From NCBI GenBank assembly GCA_018711085.1, contig DVIR01000030.1:62001-126000 (forward strand): a stretch of 64,000 nucleotides of DNA, written 5' to 3'. Below, piece by piece: positions 8,858 to 16,897 of this stretch (its first letter is position 1; the number at the start of each line of letters is the position of its first letter). Under the pieces are notes generated by a model. That model ran no database searches. It had not been told where the DNA came from and saw nothing but the letters and a program-made list of their open reading frames with translations. Both the position numbers and the translations under genes were made by a program. Source of the DNA: Faeciplasma gallinarum (GTDB lineage: Bacteria; Bacillota; Clostridia; Oscillospirales; Ruminococcaceae).

Positions 8858-9965
8858 CAAAGTTTTCCTCCATCGGCGATACGGGCAGCGTAAATCTCAC
8901 AAGCGCGCCGCCCTCTTTGCGATTTTCGGCGCATATGCTGCCGCCGTGAGCCTTTATAATTGTCTGGCAGACGGAAAGACCTATTCCGGCGTTGTGCTTA
9001 TGCCCGTCCGAGCCTTCGTCCGACACGCTGTAATACCCGCTGAACAGCTTTGCTATCAGCTCAGGCTTAAACCCGCAGCCGTCGTCCTCGATTTCAAACC
9101 TCGCCTCGCCGGATGCCACCCTCACCTTTATCGAGAGGTGTTTCATGCCGTATGCATGCTGCTCCGCGTTTTCAAGCAGGTTTACTATGACCTGCTCGAT
9201 GAGCATGGCGTCCATCGGTATTATGGTTATGGCGTCGGGGATATCGACTGCGACCTCCCTTTCGGGGTAACGCTTTTTGAACTTTATGAGCACGGAATCA
9301 ATAAGCTCTTCAAGAACGGTGGGGGTCTTTATGATTTTGACCTTGCCGGAGTCGATTTTTGTTATGGACAGAAGGTTTTCAACCATCCTCACAAGCCACT
9401 CGGAGTCCTCCATTATCCCGCGAAGCATCTGCTCCCGCTTTTTAGGCTCTATGCCGTCGCCGTTTTCTAAAAGCGTGGACGCGGAGCCGTATATAGTCGT
9501 CAGGGGAGTTCTCAGGTCATGCGAGACGGCTCGCAGCAGGTTTGCGCGCATTCTCTCCTTTTCGCTTTCCGCCTTTTCGGATTCGTGGTTTTTTATTTTT
9601 GTCGTCAGGGTGCAGGTCAAAAACGAAATTACTATCATTATGACCGCGGAAATAAAGCTCCCCGGCACGGCGAAGTCAAAGCTGAAATAGGGCGCGGTGA
9701 ACGCATAGTTCACCATTGCGACAGACGCCACCACGGACACCATGCCCCATGCGTAGCCGTCCGTCCAGAGCGAAATCAAAAACACGGCGAACACAAATAT
9801 CGCCGCGCTGTACTCGCGTATCTCAAGCAGGCGTTCCACAACAAGACTCAGCGCCGCGGCCGCGGCGAGTATGCCGACTGTCACGAGCGCGTTTTTGAGT
9901 ATTCTTTTGCACGAAGGGCGCTTTCCGCCGTTTTTCACATTGCTCATCCCACAATCCGTTATCAT
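8835..9965 (-). CDS. KdpD-like sensor histidine kinase lacking the N-terminal KdpD/Usp modules
   Basis: 376 residues. A DUF4118 four-helix membrane module (about 22-125) as in KdpD is followed by HisKA with phospho-His149 (AVSHDLRTPLTTIYGS) and a HATPase domain (N box LLENAEQH, G1 DDGCGF, G2 GIGLSVCQ). Full-length KdpD is about 900 residues; the large cytosolic N-terminal sensor and UspA-like domain are absent. It probably senses K+ or turgor and phosphorylates the adjacent regulator. Start is uncertain: the ATG at 9965 has no clear ribosome site, and the ATG six codons later (MSNVKNGG) is an alternative. A TATAAT lies just upstream. Confidence 0.85.
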   Translation of the reverse strand: MITDCGMSNVKNGGKRPSCKRILKNALVTVGILAAAAALSLVVERLLEIREYSAAIFVFAVFLISLWTDGYAWGMVSVVASVAMVNYAFTAPYFSFDFAVPGSFISAVIMIVISFLTCTLTTKIKNHESEKAESEKERMRANLLRAVSHDLRTPLTTIYGSASTLLENGDGIEPKKREQMLRGIMEDSEWLVRMVENLLSITKIDSGKVKIIKTPTVLEELIDSVLIKFKKRYPEREVAVDIPDAITIIPMDAMLIEQVIVNLLENAEQHAYGMKHLSIKVRVASGEARFEIEDDGCGFKPELIAKLFSGYYSVSDEGSDGHKHNAGIGLSVCQTIIKAHGGSICAENRKEGGALVRFTLPVSPMEENFDGQLYQQ

Positions 9966-10003
9966 AAATTATAGCACGTCTCAAATTAAGATGCGGCAAA
10001 GCA

Positions 10004-11335
10004 TCAGTAATGGTATTTTTTCCTCTTTGTTATTAAGAAGATGACGCTCAGCAGCACTGCCATGACCTCGGCGGCAACTATTGAAATCCATATTCCGTTC
10101 AAATCCCATATTTCGGGGAGTATCATAACCGCCGCGACCTGGAACACAAGCGTTCTCAAAAACGATATCAGGGCTGAGGTCAGTCCGTCGTTTAAGGCGG
10201 TGAAGAAGCCGGAGGAGTATATTGCGAAGCCCGTGAACACAAAGGACAGGGCGAATATTCTGAAGCCGCTTATGGTCATGTCCACGAGGTTGTCGTCATA
10301 TCCGACGAACATTTTTGCCAGCGGCCATGCAAGTATCTGCGCCGCCGCGACCATTGCCACGCCGAACGCGCCTATTATTATCAGGCTCTTTCTCAGCACG
10401 CTTTTAAGCTCGGCATGGTTTTTCGCGCCGTCATGGTAGCCCACAACGGGCGCCGTGCCGATTGAGTAGCCTATGAATGCGGCGGAGAATATCATGCTGA
10501 CGTACATCATGACGCCGTACGCCGCAACTCCGTCCTCGCCCGCATACTCCATAAGTCTTGAGTTATAGAGCATGGCGACTATGCTCATCGAGACGTTGCT
10601 CATAAACTCTGACGAGCCGTTTGTCGCGGCCTTCACGATTGCCCTGCCGTCGAAGCGGGTTGAGGTCAGTTTCAAAAGGCTTGAGTTCTTTCTGAAAAAG
10701 TACACAAGGGGCGCGACTCCGCCCACAAGCTGGCTCATTGCGGTGGCGATTGCCGCGCCCGCAAGCTTATATTCCTGCGGCAGGAGTATGACCAAAACCG
10801 CATCCAAGACCATGTTTGTGACGCCGGAGGATATTGTCACCGCAAGTCCTAAGTGCGGCTTTTCGGCGGTCACGAAGAAGCTTTGAAAGAGCAGCTGGAG
10901 CACGTAAAAGGGGAGTGCGCACAAGATAATTGTCGCGTATGTGACGCAATTTTCGAGCAGCTCGCCCTCGGCTTTTAAAAACACTGCGATGGGGCGTATG
11001 AAAACTATTCCCGCGACGGCTAAAACCACGCCTGTGCCGAACGCAAAGTACACAAAGAGTGAGAAGTATCGGTTTGCCTTCTCGCGGTCGCCCTCGCCCA
11101 TGGTTTTGGCGACTATGGCGGTGCCGCCGGTGCCGAACATAAATCCCACGGTTGCGACTATCATCAAAACGGGCATGATCAGGTTTACGGCGGTGAAGGG
11201 TGTTTTACCTGCGAAATTTGACACAAAAAAGCCGTCCACCACGCCGTAAATGGAGGTGAACACCATCATAGCTATCGAAGGAGCGGTGAATTTCAGCAGT
11301 CTTGAGTAGTTGAAGTGATCGGAAAGTCTTATCAC
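10004..11335 (-). CDS. MATE family efflux transporter
   Basis: 443 residues with about 12 hydrophobic segments in two homologous halves (first half opening LLKFTAPSIAMMVFTSIYG, second TNGSSEFMSNVSMSIVAML). MATE proteins export drugs or metabolites using Na+ or H+ gradients; the substrate is unknown. The GTG start overlaps the stop of the upstream kinase-like gene (GTGA), suggesting translational coupling. Confidence 0.88.
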   Translation of the reverse strand: MIRLSDHFNYSRLLKFTAPSIAMMVFTSIYGVVDGFFVSNFAGKTPFTAVNLIMPVLMIVATVGFMFGTGGTAIVAKTMGEGDREKANRYFSLFVYFAFGTGVVLAVAGIVFIRPIAVFLKAEGELLENCVTYATIILCALPFYVLQLLFQSFFVTAEKPHLGLAVTISSGVTNMVLDAVLVILLPQEYKLAGAAIATAMSQLVGGVAPLVYFFRKNSSLLKLTSTRFDGRAIVKAATNGSSEFMSNVSMSIVAMLYNSRLMEYAGEDGVAAYGVMMYVSMIFSAAFIGYSIGTAPVVGYHDGAKNHAELKSVLRKSLIIIGAFGVAMVAAAQILAWPLAKMFVGYDDNLVDMTISGFRIFALSFVFTGFAIYSSGFFTALNDGLTSALISFLRTLVFQVAAVMILPEIWDLNGIWISIVAAEVMAVLLSVIFLITKRKKYHY

Positions 11336-11964
11336 TTATCCTGCACCGTCCTCTCGAACCTTTCGGTGCAAAAATGTGCAGTCGCTGCGGCAAGCTCTTT
11401 AATCTGCCAGCCGGTGGTATTTATTATCACGTCATAGTCGCTGCGGTTTCCCCACTTTGAGTCGGTGAGTATTTGTCTGACGCGTGCGCGGCGGTGGTCG
11501 ATGCGGTTCATCATTCTCTCTATGCGATTTGGCGAGACGTCCTCAAAGTCGGATGCGCGCCGAACTATTCTCTTTATTTTTTCTTCTCTGTCTGCGCAGA
11601 CGAATATGCGCATGGGGTCAAGCTCTTTGAGTATCACGTCGGCATTTCTTCCGACGATGATGAAGTTTTGACCCATATCGGCTATTTTTCTTATGACATC
11701 TCGCTGTCTTATGAGCAGCTCGACGTTTATTGCCTCCTGGGTATAAAATCTCGAGCCGAGCGAGCGGCAGTAGGCTATCGGGATGTTTTGCCACCCATGG
11801 TCGCCGAGAATGCTCTCGACGTAATGTTCATCGAGTCCGCTCTCTTTTGCGACGGCGGTTATGATTTCCCTGTCATAATAATCATATCCGAGTATGTCGC
11901 TCAGTCTTTTGCCGAGTTCTCTTCCGCCGCTTCCGAACTCGCGGCTTATGGTTATAATTCTCAT
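11332..11964 (-). CDS. Cytidylate kinase-like family protein
   Basis: 210 residues from the ATG at 11964 (AGGGAGG six bases upstream; longer readings from 12063 lack a ribosome site). It begins with a P-loop-like segment (MRIITISREFGSGGRELGKR) as in the cytidylate-kinase-like family, followed by YYDREII and later DREEKIKRIV, which resembles the LID region. These differ from true CMP kinase and their substrate is not established. It sits in front of a MATE exporter and shares its transcript from a near-consensus promoter at 12035-12063. Confidence 0.8.
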   Translation of the reverse strand: MRIITISREFGSGGRELGKRLSDILGYDYYDREIITAVAKESGLDEHYVESILGDHGWQNIPIAYCRSLGSRFYTQEAINVELLIRQRDVIRKIADMGQNFIIVGRNADVILKELDPMRIFVCADREEKIKRIVRRASDFEDVSPNRIERMMNRIDHRRARVRQILTDSKWGNRSDYDVIINTTGWQIKELAAATAHFCTERFERTVQDK

Positions 11965-12034
11965 AAATCCTCCCTGCAGCGCAATTTGTACGCCCTTTAT
12001 TAAAAGGCGGGCATCAGGCGCAGCTGACAGCTGT

Positions 12035-12063
12035 ATTATAGTGTACGCATGTTTAAATGTCAA
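12035..12063 (-). promoter_or_regulatory. Sigma-A-type promoter of the kinase-like/MATE operon
   Basis: On the minus strand TTGACA, 17 bases, TATAAT: a perfect consensus match, about 70 bases before the start codon at 11964. It is arranged back to back with the tRNA-Pro promoter. Confidence 0.85.
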
Positions 12064-12109
12064 CGTTTTGCGGAAAGCAGAAATGTGGGCAAAAAACCGG
12101 CGGGCACGG

Positions 12110-12138
12110 TTGACAGGGCAATTTTGATATGCTATAAT
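12110..12138 (+). promoter_or_regulatory. Sigma-A-type promoter of tRNA-Pro
   Basis: TTGACA, 17-base spacer, TATAAT: consensus in both hexamers, about 65 bases upstream of the tRNA 5' end. Confidence 0.9.
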
Positions 12139-12208
12139 ATGTTGCTGTCAGACAAAAGGGCGGCATATGTTAAGTACATGCGCCGTATTTGTGTGGCAAA
12201 GCAGGCAT

Positions 12209-12285
12209 CGAGGTGTGGCTCAGTTTGGTAGAGCGCCACGTTCGGGACGTGGAGGCCGTGGGTTCAAGTCCCGTCACCTCGACCA
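12209..12285 (+). tRNA. tRNA-Pro (anticodon CGG), CCA encoded
   Basis: A 77-base cloverleaf. The acceptor stem CGAGGTG pairs with CACCTCG; the anticodon arm CCACG-TTCGGGA-CGTGG gives anticodon CGG; the T arm contains GGTTCAAGTCC; and the CCA end is encoded (12283-12285). It has its own consensus promoter and tandem terminator hairpins directly downstream. Confidence 0.95.
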
Positions 12286-12577
12286 GCGTGACGCTGGACT
12301 CAATTTCGCATTGGGTTCAGCGTTATTTATTTCTTCTGCTCAGTTATGCGTTGCGCAACTGTGCAGTGCGCACAGGACGAAGGCTTTGCAGTGGCTCAAA
12401 GTTCCCATGCGTGACGCTGGACTCAATTTCGCATTGGGTTCAGCGTTATTTATTTCTTCTGCTCAGTTATGCGTTGCGCAACTGTGCAGTGCGCACAGGA
12501 CGCGCGGTTTGATATGGCTCAAAGTTCCCATGCGTGACGCTGGACTCAATTTCGCATTGGATTCAGCGTTATTTTTA
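12286..12577 (+). repeat. Tandem 123-bp repeat (2.4 copies), each with a terminator hairpin
   Basis: Copies begin at 12286, 12409 and 12532, an exact 123-base period; the third breaks off after about 45 bases. Each opens with a stem-loop (ACGCTGGACTCAAT, loop ttcgc, ATTGGGTTCAGCGT) at 12291-12323, 12414-12446 and 12537-12569, followed by a T-rich tail. The first two copies also hold a second palindromic stretch (GTTGCGCAAC, TGTGC-agt-GCGCACA). The array directly abuts the CCA end of tRNA-Pro, so the tRNA is followed by up to three successive terminators. Copies 1 and 2 differ mainly in about 15 bases near their junction. Confidence 0.9.
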
Positions 12578-12694
12578 TGTCTGTTCTCGGACGAGGGGGC
12601 TGCGTATGCATATTTTTGCCGCACGGAGATGCATGAAGTACATAAAAAAGGACGCAAAGCTGCATTTTTATTTATCGGACCGGTTGGTAAGTAT

Positions 12695-12723
12695 TTGACT
12701 ACCGCACTGTTATATGATACAAT
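12695..12723 (+). promoter_or_regulatory. Predicted promoter of the zinc-ribbon protein gene
   Basis: TTGACT, 17 bases, TACAAT, about 90 bases upstream of the ATG at 12812. Confidence 0.65.
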
Positions 12724-12811
12724 ATAAATACTGATACACATGCAGTTTATTTGCATACAAAAAATGCGGCAGTGCATCTGCCGATGACGAAGCAGGAGGC
12801 GGGTAACGGGT

Positions 12812-13510
12812 ATGAGAAGAAATTGTCCGGTTTGCGGCGAAAGATACGAAGGCGACGTATGTCCTAAATGTCACACCCCCGCCGGAAGTATGAAGGCTCA
12901 CAAGAGCCGCAGCAAAAAAGCGGCGCTTGATGAGGCGACTGCCGACAAGTTTTTGACTGAGGATCAGCGTGCGGCGAAGGAGCTTTTATTAAAAGAGCGT
13001 CAAAAAGACAAGAAGCTGCTCATCATCATTATAGCGGTTGCTGTTTTGGCGGCGGTATTCATTTTTTACCGAAACGGCATATTCGGCGGAAACTACAAGC
13101 GTCCGATAAACGACTATTTTGAAGCGATTTGCGAGCGCGATTTTGAAAAATACATCGGCACCATGCCGCAGCGCATGCGTGAGGACTACGTATATGAGCG
13201 TGAGAGCTTAGGATACTCCGAGTATGACTACTTAAACGAGCTGTATGCGGACTTGTTTGAGGAGTTTGGGGACTCGATGACGATAGAGCTTGAGTTTTCG
13301 GGCAGGGAGCGTCCTGACGAGGAGTACATTCAAAGCTTTGAGAGCGCATATTTACAGGCATACGGTGAGACTATAAACACCGAAACGGTATACGGAGTAA
13401 ACGTCACCGCGCATTTTGCCGGTGAGGTCTCGCAGGCGGACATCGAGCTTGAGTGCTTTGTTTTGCGTCTGGCGGGAAAGTGGTATATGGTGGGGTGCGA
13501 CTACAAGTAA
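12812..13510 (+). CDS. Zinc-ribbon single-pass membrane protein of unknown function
   Basis: 232 residues. An N-terminal zinc ribbon (CPVCGERYEGDVCPKC, residues 5-20) is followed by a charged linker, one membrane segment (about 70-90, LLIIIIAVAVLAAVFIFY), and an outer domain of about 140 residues rich in acidic and aromatic residues, ending AGKWYMVGCDYK. The topology suggests the zinc ribbon is cytosolic and the rest extracellular. I do not recognise the outer domain; NTF2- or DUF4878-like folds of secreted lipoproteins are possible by size. AGGAGG lies 12 bases before the ATG, slightly far. It has its own promoter and is followed by repeats with hairpins. Confidence 0.75.
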   Translation: MRRNCPVCGERYEGDVCPKCHTPAGSMKAHKSRSKKAALDEATADKFLTEDQRAAKELLLKERQKDKKLLIIIIAVAVLAAVFIFYRNGIFGGNYKRPINDYFEAICERDFEKYIGTMPQRMREDYVYERESLGYSEYDYLNELYADLFEEFGDSMTIELEFSGRERPDEEYIQSFESAYLQAYGETINTETVYGVNVTAHFAGEVSQADIELECFVLRLAGKWYMVGCDYK

Positions 13511-13871
13511 ATTTTGTGCGGCGCTGCCGCGCAAAATTAACTTGAGCAAAAACGCCTACGGCGTTTTTGCGGAGAGTGCGGACTTTATGGTATGCGGCAA
13601 AGCCGCGCAAAATTAACTTGGGTAAAAACCGCCTCCGGCGGTTTTTACAGTATAGTACGTTCATATAATAAGATATTAACTCAAAAGGCGTTTTTGCGGA
13701 GAGTGCAGACTTTATGGTATGCGGCAAAGCCACGCAAAATTAACTTGTGCCTACCGCTCATATGGTGAGATGCGTAACCGAAAAGGCATTTTTTGTGGCG
13801 CTGTGCGCTCATACGGCGGGATGCGAAGCCAAAAGGCGGGTTTGTGGAGAGTGCAGACTTTTTGGTATTTG
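13508..13871. repeat. REP-like palindromic repeats and hairpins after the zinc-ribbon gene
   Basis: The motif TGCGGCnnnGCCnCGCAAAATTAACTTG occurs at about 13517-13545, 13589-13619 and 13717-13746. It is linked to a second repeated stretch, GCGGAGAGTGCnGACTTTATGG (about 13570, 13697, and a degenerate copy near 13844). Between them are perfect stems flanked by A and T runs (AAAAACGCCtacGGCGTTTTT near 13546-13566, and AAAAACCGCCtccGGCGGTTTTT near 13624-13646). The stems can act as bidirectional terminators. No gene is seen from 13511 to about 13990. Confidence 0.7.
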
Positions 13872-13993
13872 TCGTGGGCGGCAAAATCACCTTCTGCCCG
13901 CCGCACAAATGCCCCACACGCCGAGTGACAACTTAAAAAAGACTTTTGCAGAGGGAATCCAAAAGCATACGGCGAGTTATGCAAAATTAGCTC

Positions 13994-14022
13994 TTGACAA
14001 CTTCGCGCGTACATGATATGAT
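13994..14022 (+). promoter_or_regulatory. Promoter of the rpmG-secE-nusG operon
   Basis: TTGACA, 17 bases, TATGAT, with transcription expected to start near 14029, about 415 bases before rpmG. Confidence 0.8.
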
Positions 14023-14028
14023 TACTGT

Positions 14029-14445
14029 ACCTCTTTGCGGGGTCTTTTTTTAGTGCGCTTTTTTGGAACTTGAAAATTCCGGAAAGTCCGTCGGCTTTGC
14101 CGATTGCCCTTTAAAAATCCGCGCTTCACCACGGCCGGCAGTTGCGGCGAAAGCGGGGCGGGTGCGATTTTTAAGCGGCGGTTTCGGCATGGGCGCCCTT
14201 GGCGCCTTTGGCGCCATGGCGTTTCATGGTTGCTGCGGCTGCGCATGCCTGACCCCGAATCCGCAGGATTGCGGCGCACTTTCGACCGAGGCGGGCAGTT
14301 GCCTGAGGTTTATGGTGTCGGAGGGAGGCAATAAGTCAGCCGCCATGTATAACACTGCGCATATTTTGCAGAAATCAGGCGGCGCAGGGCAGACAGCGCC
14401 TTTACAACCCGATAAAGGTGCAAATTTCGTCAGGAGGTGCCGAAA
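14029..14445 (+). other. Long apparent untranslated leader of rpmG
   Basis: About 415 bases separate the predicted transcription start from rpmG. The stretch is GC-rich in its middle (ggcgcccttggcgcctttggcgcc near 14188-14215, a run of short near-palindromes). One open frame (14063-14449) spans it but has no ribosome site, no conserved look and a GC-driven composition. I see no known riboswitch or ribosomal-protein leader. Confidence 0.4.
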
Positions 14446-14595
14446 ATGAGGGTTAAAATCATGTTAGCGTGCACAGAGTGCAAGCAGAGAAACTACAACA
14501 CCAAAAAGAACAAGAAGAACGACCCTGACAGACTTGAAATGAACAAGTATTGCAAGTTCTGCAGGAAGCACACTCTTCACAGAGAAACAAAATAA
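14446..14595 (+). CDS. rpmG: Ribosomal protein L33 (bL33)
   Basis: 49 residues, MRVKIMLACTECKQRNY... with the zinc-binding pairs CTEC and CKFC, the four-cysteine form of L33. It is a small protein of the 50S subunit. CAGGAGGTG lies six to seven bases upstream of the ATG. As in many Bacillota it opens the secE-nusG cluster; secE starts 13 bases after its stop. Confidence 0.95.
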   Translation: MRVKIMLACTECKQRNYNTKKNKKNDPDRLEMNKYCKFCRKHTLHRETK

Positions 14596-14608
14596 GGGGA
14601 GCGACGCT

Positions 14609-14803
14609 ATGAAGAAACCTAACAGAATAGTTAAGTTCTTTAAAGACCTTATCTCTGAGGTCAAGAAGGTCGTCTGGCCCAGCAAGAAGCAGCTTCTCAA
14701 CAACTCAGCGATTGTTCTTGCGGTCTGCATATTGAGCGGAATTGCGTTATTCATAGTTGATTCCGTATTCGGACTGTTGTTAAACCTTGTTGTAGGGCAG
14801 TAA
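14609..14803 (+). CDS. secE: Preprotein translocase subunit SecE
   Basis: 64 residues: a short amphipathic N-terminus with the family motif SEVKKVVWPSKKQL, then one membrane helix (NNSAIVLAVCILSGIALFIV). SecE clamps the SecY channel in the membrane. This is the single-helix form normal for Gram-positive bacteria. GGGGAGCGACGCT precedes the ATG. Confidence 0.95.
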   Translation: MKKPNRIVKFFKDLISEVKKVVWPSKKQLLNNSAIVLAVCILSGIALFIVDSVFGLLLNLVVGQ

Positions 14804-14877
14804 GAGGCGTTTTGAGACTGCGCTTTTAGGTCTGACCGCCTTTAGAGAATCAACCATTGCCTGAAAGGAGAACAATT

Positions 14878-15417
14878 ATGGAAGAAACCGCAGCAGCTAA
14901 GTGGTATGTTGTTCACACCTATTCCGGATACGAGAACAAGGTGGCTCAGAATATTGAGAAGGTTGTTGAAAACCGAAAGCTTCACGACATCATTCAAGAG
15001 ATAAAGATACCCGTCGAGATGACGGAGGAGACCGATTCCAAGGGCAACAAGAAGGAATCGGAGAGCAAGTTGTTCCCGTCTTACGTACTTGTAAAGATGG
15101 TCATGAACGACGATTCATGGTACATTGTAAGAAACACCAGAGGAGTCACGGGATTTGTCGGACCCGGATCCAAGCCTGTGCCGCTCACGGACAAGGAAGT
15201 TGCGGCGCTCGGAGTGGATTCAAGGAAGGTTGCGACGAGTGTCAGCTTCAAGGTTGGCGACACGGTGACTGTTTTAGGCGGCCCGTTCAACGGTTGGGCA
15301 GGCGTTGTCAGGAGTATAAATCTTGACGAGCAGACGGTTGACATATCAATTTCGATGTTTGGAAGAGAGACCGCGGCCACGCTTGCCATAAGCCAGGTAA
15401 AGCGTGCAGACGACTGA
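14878..15417 (+). CDS. nusG: Transcription termination/antitermination factor NusG
   Basis: 179 residues from the ATG at 14878 (AAAGGAGAACAATT upstream). The NGN domain starts at KWYVVHTYSGYENKVAQNIE and runs to about residue 115. A KOW domain follows (about 125-160: VGDTVTVLGGPFNGWAG). NusG binds RNA polymerase and, in Gram-positives, promotes pausing and links transcription to translation. It is followed by 230 bases holding short tandem repeats and then rplK. Confidence 0.95.
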   Translation: MEETAAAKWYVVHTYSGYENKVAQNIEKVVENRKLHDIIQEIKIPVEMTEETDSKGNKKESESKLFPSYVLVKMVMNDDSWYIVRNTRGVTGFVGPGSKPVPLTDKEVAALGVDSRKVATSVSFKVGDTVTVLGGPFNGWAGVVRSINLDEQTVDISISMFGRETAATLAISQVKRADD

Positions 15418-15465
15418 GAGCAGGGCAAGTCAGCGGGACTTTTTAAAATCAAGGGAACAAAAGAC

Positions 15466-15545
15466 GGATGCTTTTGCACGCGTGTGCAGCAAGTTACACA
15501 CGGATGCAGCAGGTGGCACATGGATGCAAAAAATCACATCCTACA
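15466..15545 (+). repeat. Short tandem 20-bp repeat between nusG and rplK
   Basis: Units near 15466, 15486, 15506 and 15526 follow the pattern gcagcaagttacacacggat with gradual divergence. It is intergenic (15418-15649), with no gene or clear hairpin terminator. Confidence 0.65.
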
Positions 15546-15649
15546 CAAACTAAGTGGGAGAGCATAAATAACGTTTAATGAATATGCTCGCCTAATGGGC
15601 GCGTCAAAAGCAGGGCGCGCGCATCACCACATCAGGAGGAATAATTAAC

Positions 15650-16075
15650 ATGGCACAGAAAGTTACAGGCATAATCAAGCTTCAGATCCCTGCCGGTAAA
15701 GCTACTCCGGCGCCTCCGGTAGGACCGGCACTCGGTCAGCACGGAGTAAACATCATGGCGTTCACAAAGGACTTCAACGAGAGAACCAAAAACGACATGG
15801 GACTTATCATTCCGGTAGTAATCACGGTATATGCCGACCGTTCGTTTACATTCATCACAAAGACCCCTCCGGCGGCCGTGCTGATAAAGAAGGCATGCGG
15901 CATTGAGTCCGGATCGGGCACGCCCAACAAGACAAAGGTTGCGACCATCACCAAGGATCAGGTACGTGCGATTGCTGAGCAGAAGCTTCCCGACCTCAAC
16001 GCGGCGAGTGTAGAGGCAGCTATGAGCATGATTGCGGGAACTGCACGTTCCATGGGTGTAACGGTTGTTGACTGA
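15650..16075 (+). CDS. rplK: Ribosomal protein L11 (uL11)
   Basis: 141 residues, the normal length. It contains the L11 signatures KLQIPAGKATPAPPVGPALG near the N-terminus and the C-terminal rRNA-binding domain ending GTARSMGVTVVD. L11 binds the GTPase-associated centre of 23S rRNA. AGGAGGAATAATTAAC precedes the ATG. It is paired with rplA downstream, the conserved L11 operon order. Confidence 0.97.
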   Translation: MAQKVTGIIKLQIPAGKATPAPPVGPALGQHGVNIMAFTKDFNERTKNDMGLIIPVVITVYADRSFTFITKTPPAAVLIKKACGIESGSGTPNKTKVATITKDQVRAIAEQKLPDLNAASVEAAMSMIAGTARSMGVTVVD

Positions 16076-16201
16076 TTCGGCGAGCGCTGAACGTTACAGT
16101 AGATTTTCTTAAGCTTGTGTGACAGTGGGAGGAACATCCTTTTCCGCTAACCGGCACAAAGCCGGTATCACCACGATATATATCAAAGGAGACTATATAT
16201 A

Positions 16202-16897
16202 ATGAAACACGGAAAGAAATACGTCGATGCGCTCAAGGCGATCGACAGAACAAAGCTTTACGACACAAACGAGGCGGTAGCGATTTCGAGCGCCAACGCC
16301 AAGGCAAAGTTTGACGAGACCATAGAGGTACACATTCGTTTAGGCGTTGACTCGCGTCATGCTGACCAGCAGGTAAGAGGCGCGGTTGTTTTGCCCAACG
16401 GCACCGGTAAGACGGTAAGGGCGCTTGTTTTCTGCAAGGAGGACAAGTACGAAGATGCAAAGGCTGCGGGAGCGGACTATGTAGGCGGCATGGAGTACGT
16501 TGACAAGATAATGAAGGAGAACTGGCTCGACTTTGACGTTGTAATTGCATCGCCCGACATGATGGGAGTTGTAGGACGTTTAGGTAAGGTATTAGGTCCG
16601 AGAGGACTCATGCCCAACCCCAAGGCGGGAACGGTATCGCCCGACGTTGCGAAGGCCGTACAGGAGGCGAAAGCCGGTAAGATTGAGTACCGTCTTGACA
16701 AGACGAACATCATTCACTGCCCCATAGGAAAGGCATCGTTCGGACCCGAGAAGCTTCAGGAGAACCTTGAGGCGCTTTTGGACGCGGTTGTAAAGGCAAA
16801 GCCGGCTGCTGCAAAGGGACAGTACCTCAAGAGCGTTGTGGTTTCGTCGACGATGGGCATAGGAGTAAAGGTTAATACGGCGAAATACGGAGTTTGA
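16202..16897 (+). CDS. rplA: Ribosomal protein L1 (uL1)
   Basis: 231 residues, full length, with the signature GRLGKVLGPRGLMPNPKAGT and the two-domain L1 layout. L1 binds the L1 stalk of 23S rRNA and often represses its own operon. AAAGGAGACTATATATA precedes the ATG. The last codons, GCG AAA TAC GGA GTT TGA, recur downstream at 17073-17090 with only synonymous changes (see findings). A terminator follows at 17001-17033. Confidence 0.97.
   Translation: MKHGKKYVDALKAIDRTKLYDTNEAVAISSANAKAKFDETIEVHIRLGVDSRHADQQVRGAVVLPNGTGKTVRALVFCKEDKYEDAKAAGADYVGGMEYVDKIMKENWLDFDVVIASPDMMGVVGRLGKVLGPRGLMPNPKAGTVSPDVAKAVQEAKAGKIEYRLDKTNIIHCPIGKASFGPEKLQENLEALLDAVVKAKPAAAKGQYLKSVVVSSTMGIGVKVNTAKYGV

Noticed and set aside
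12167..12727. Long open frame spanning tRNA-Pro and the 123-bp repeats
   Set aside because: It runs through a perfect tRNA and terminator hairpins; its repeated protein sequence is only the translation of the DNA repeats.
14063..14449. 128-codon frame in the rpmG leader
   Set aside because: No ribosome site, composition driven by local GC palindromes, overlaps the rpmG start.
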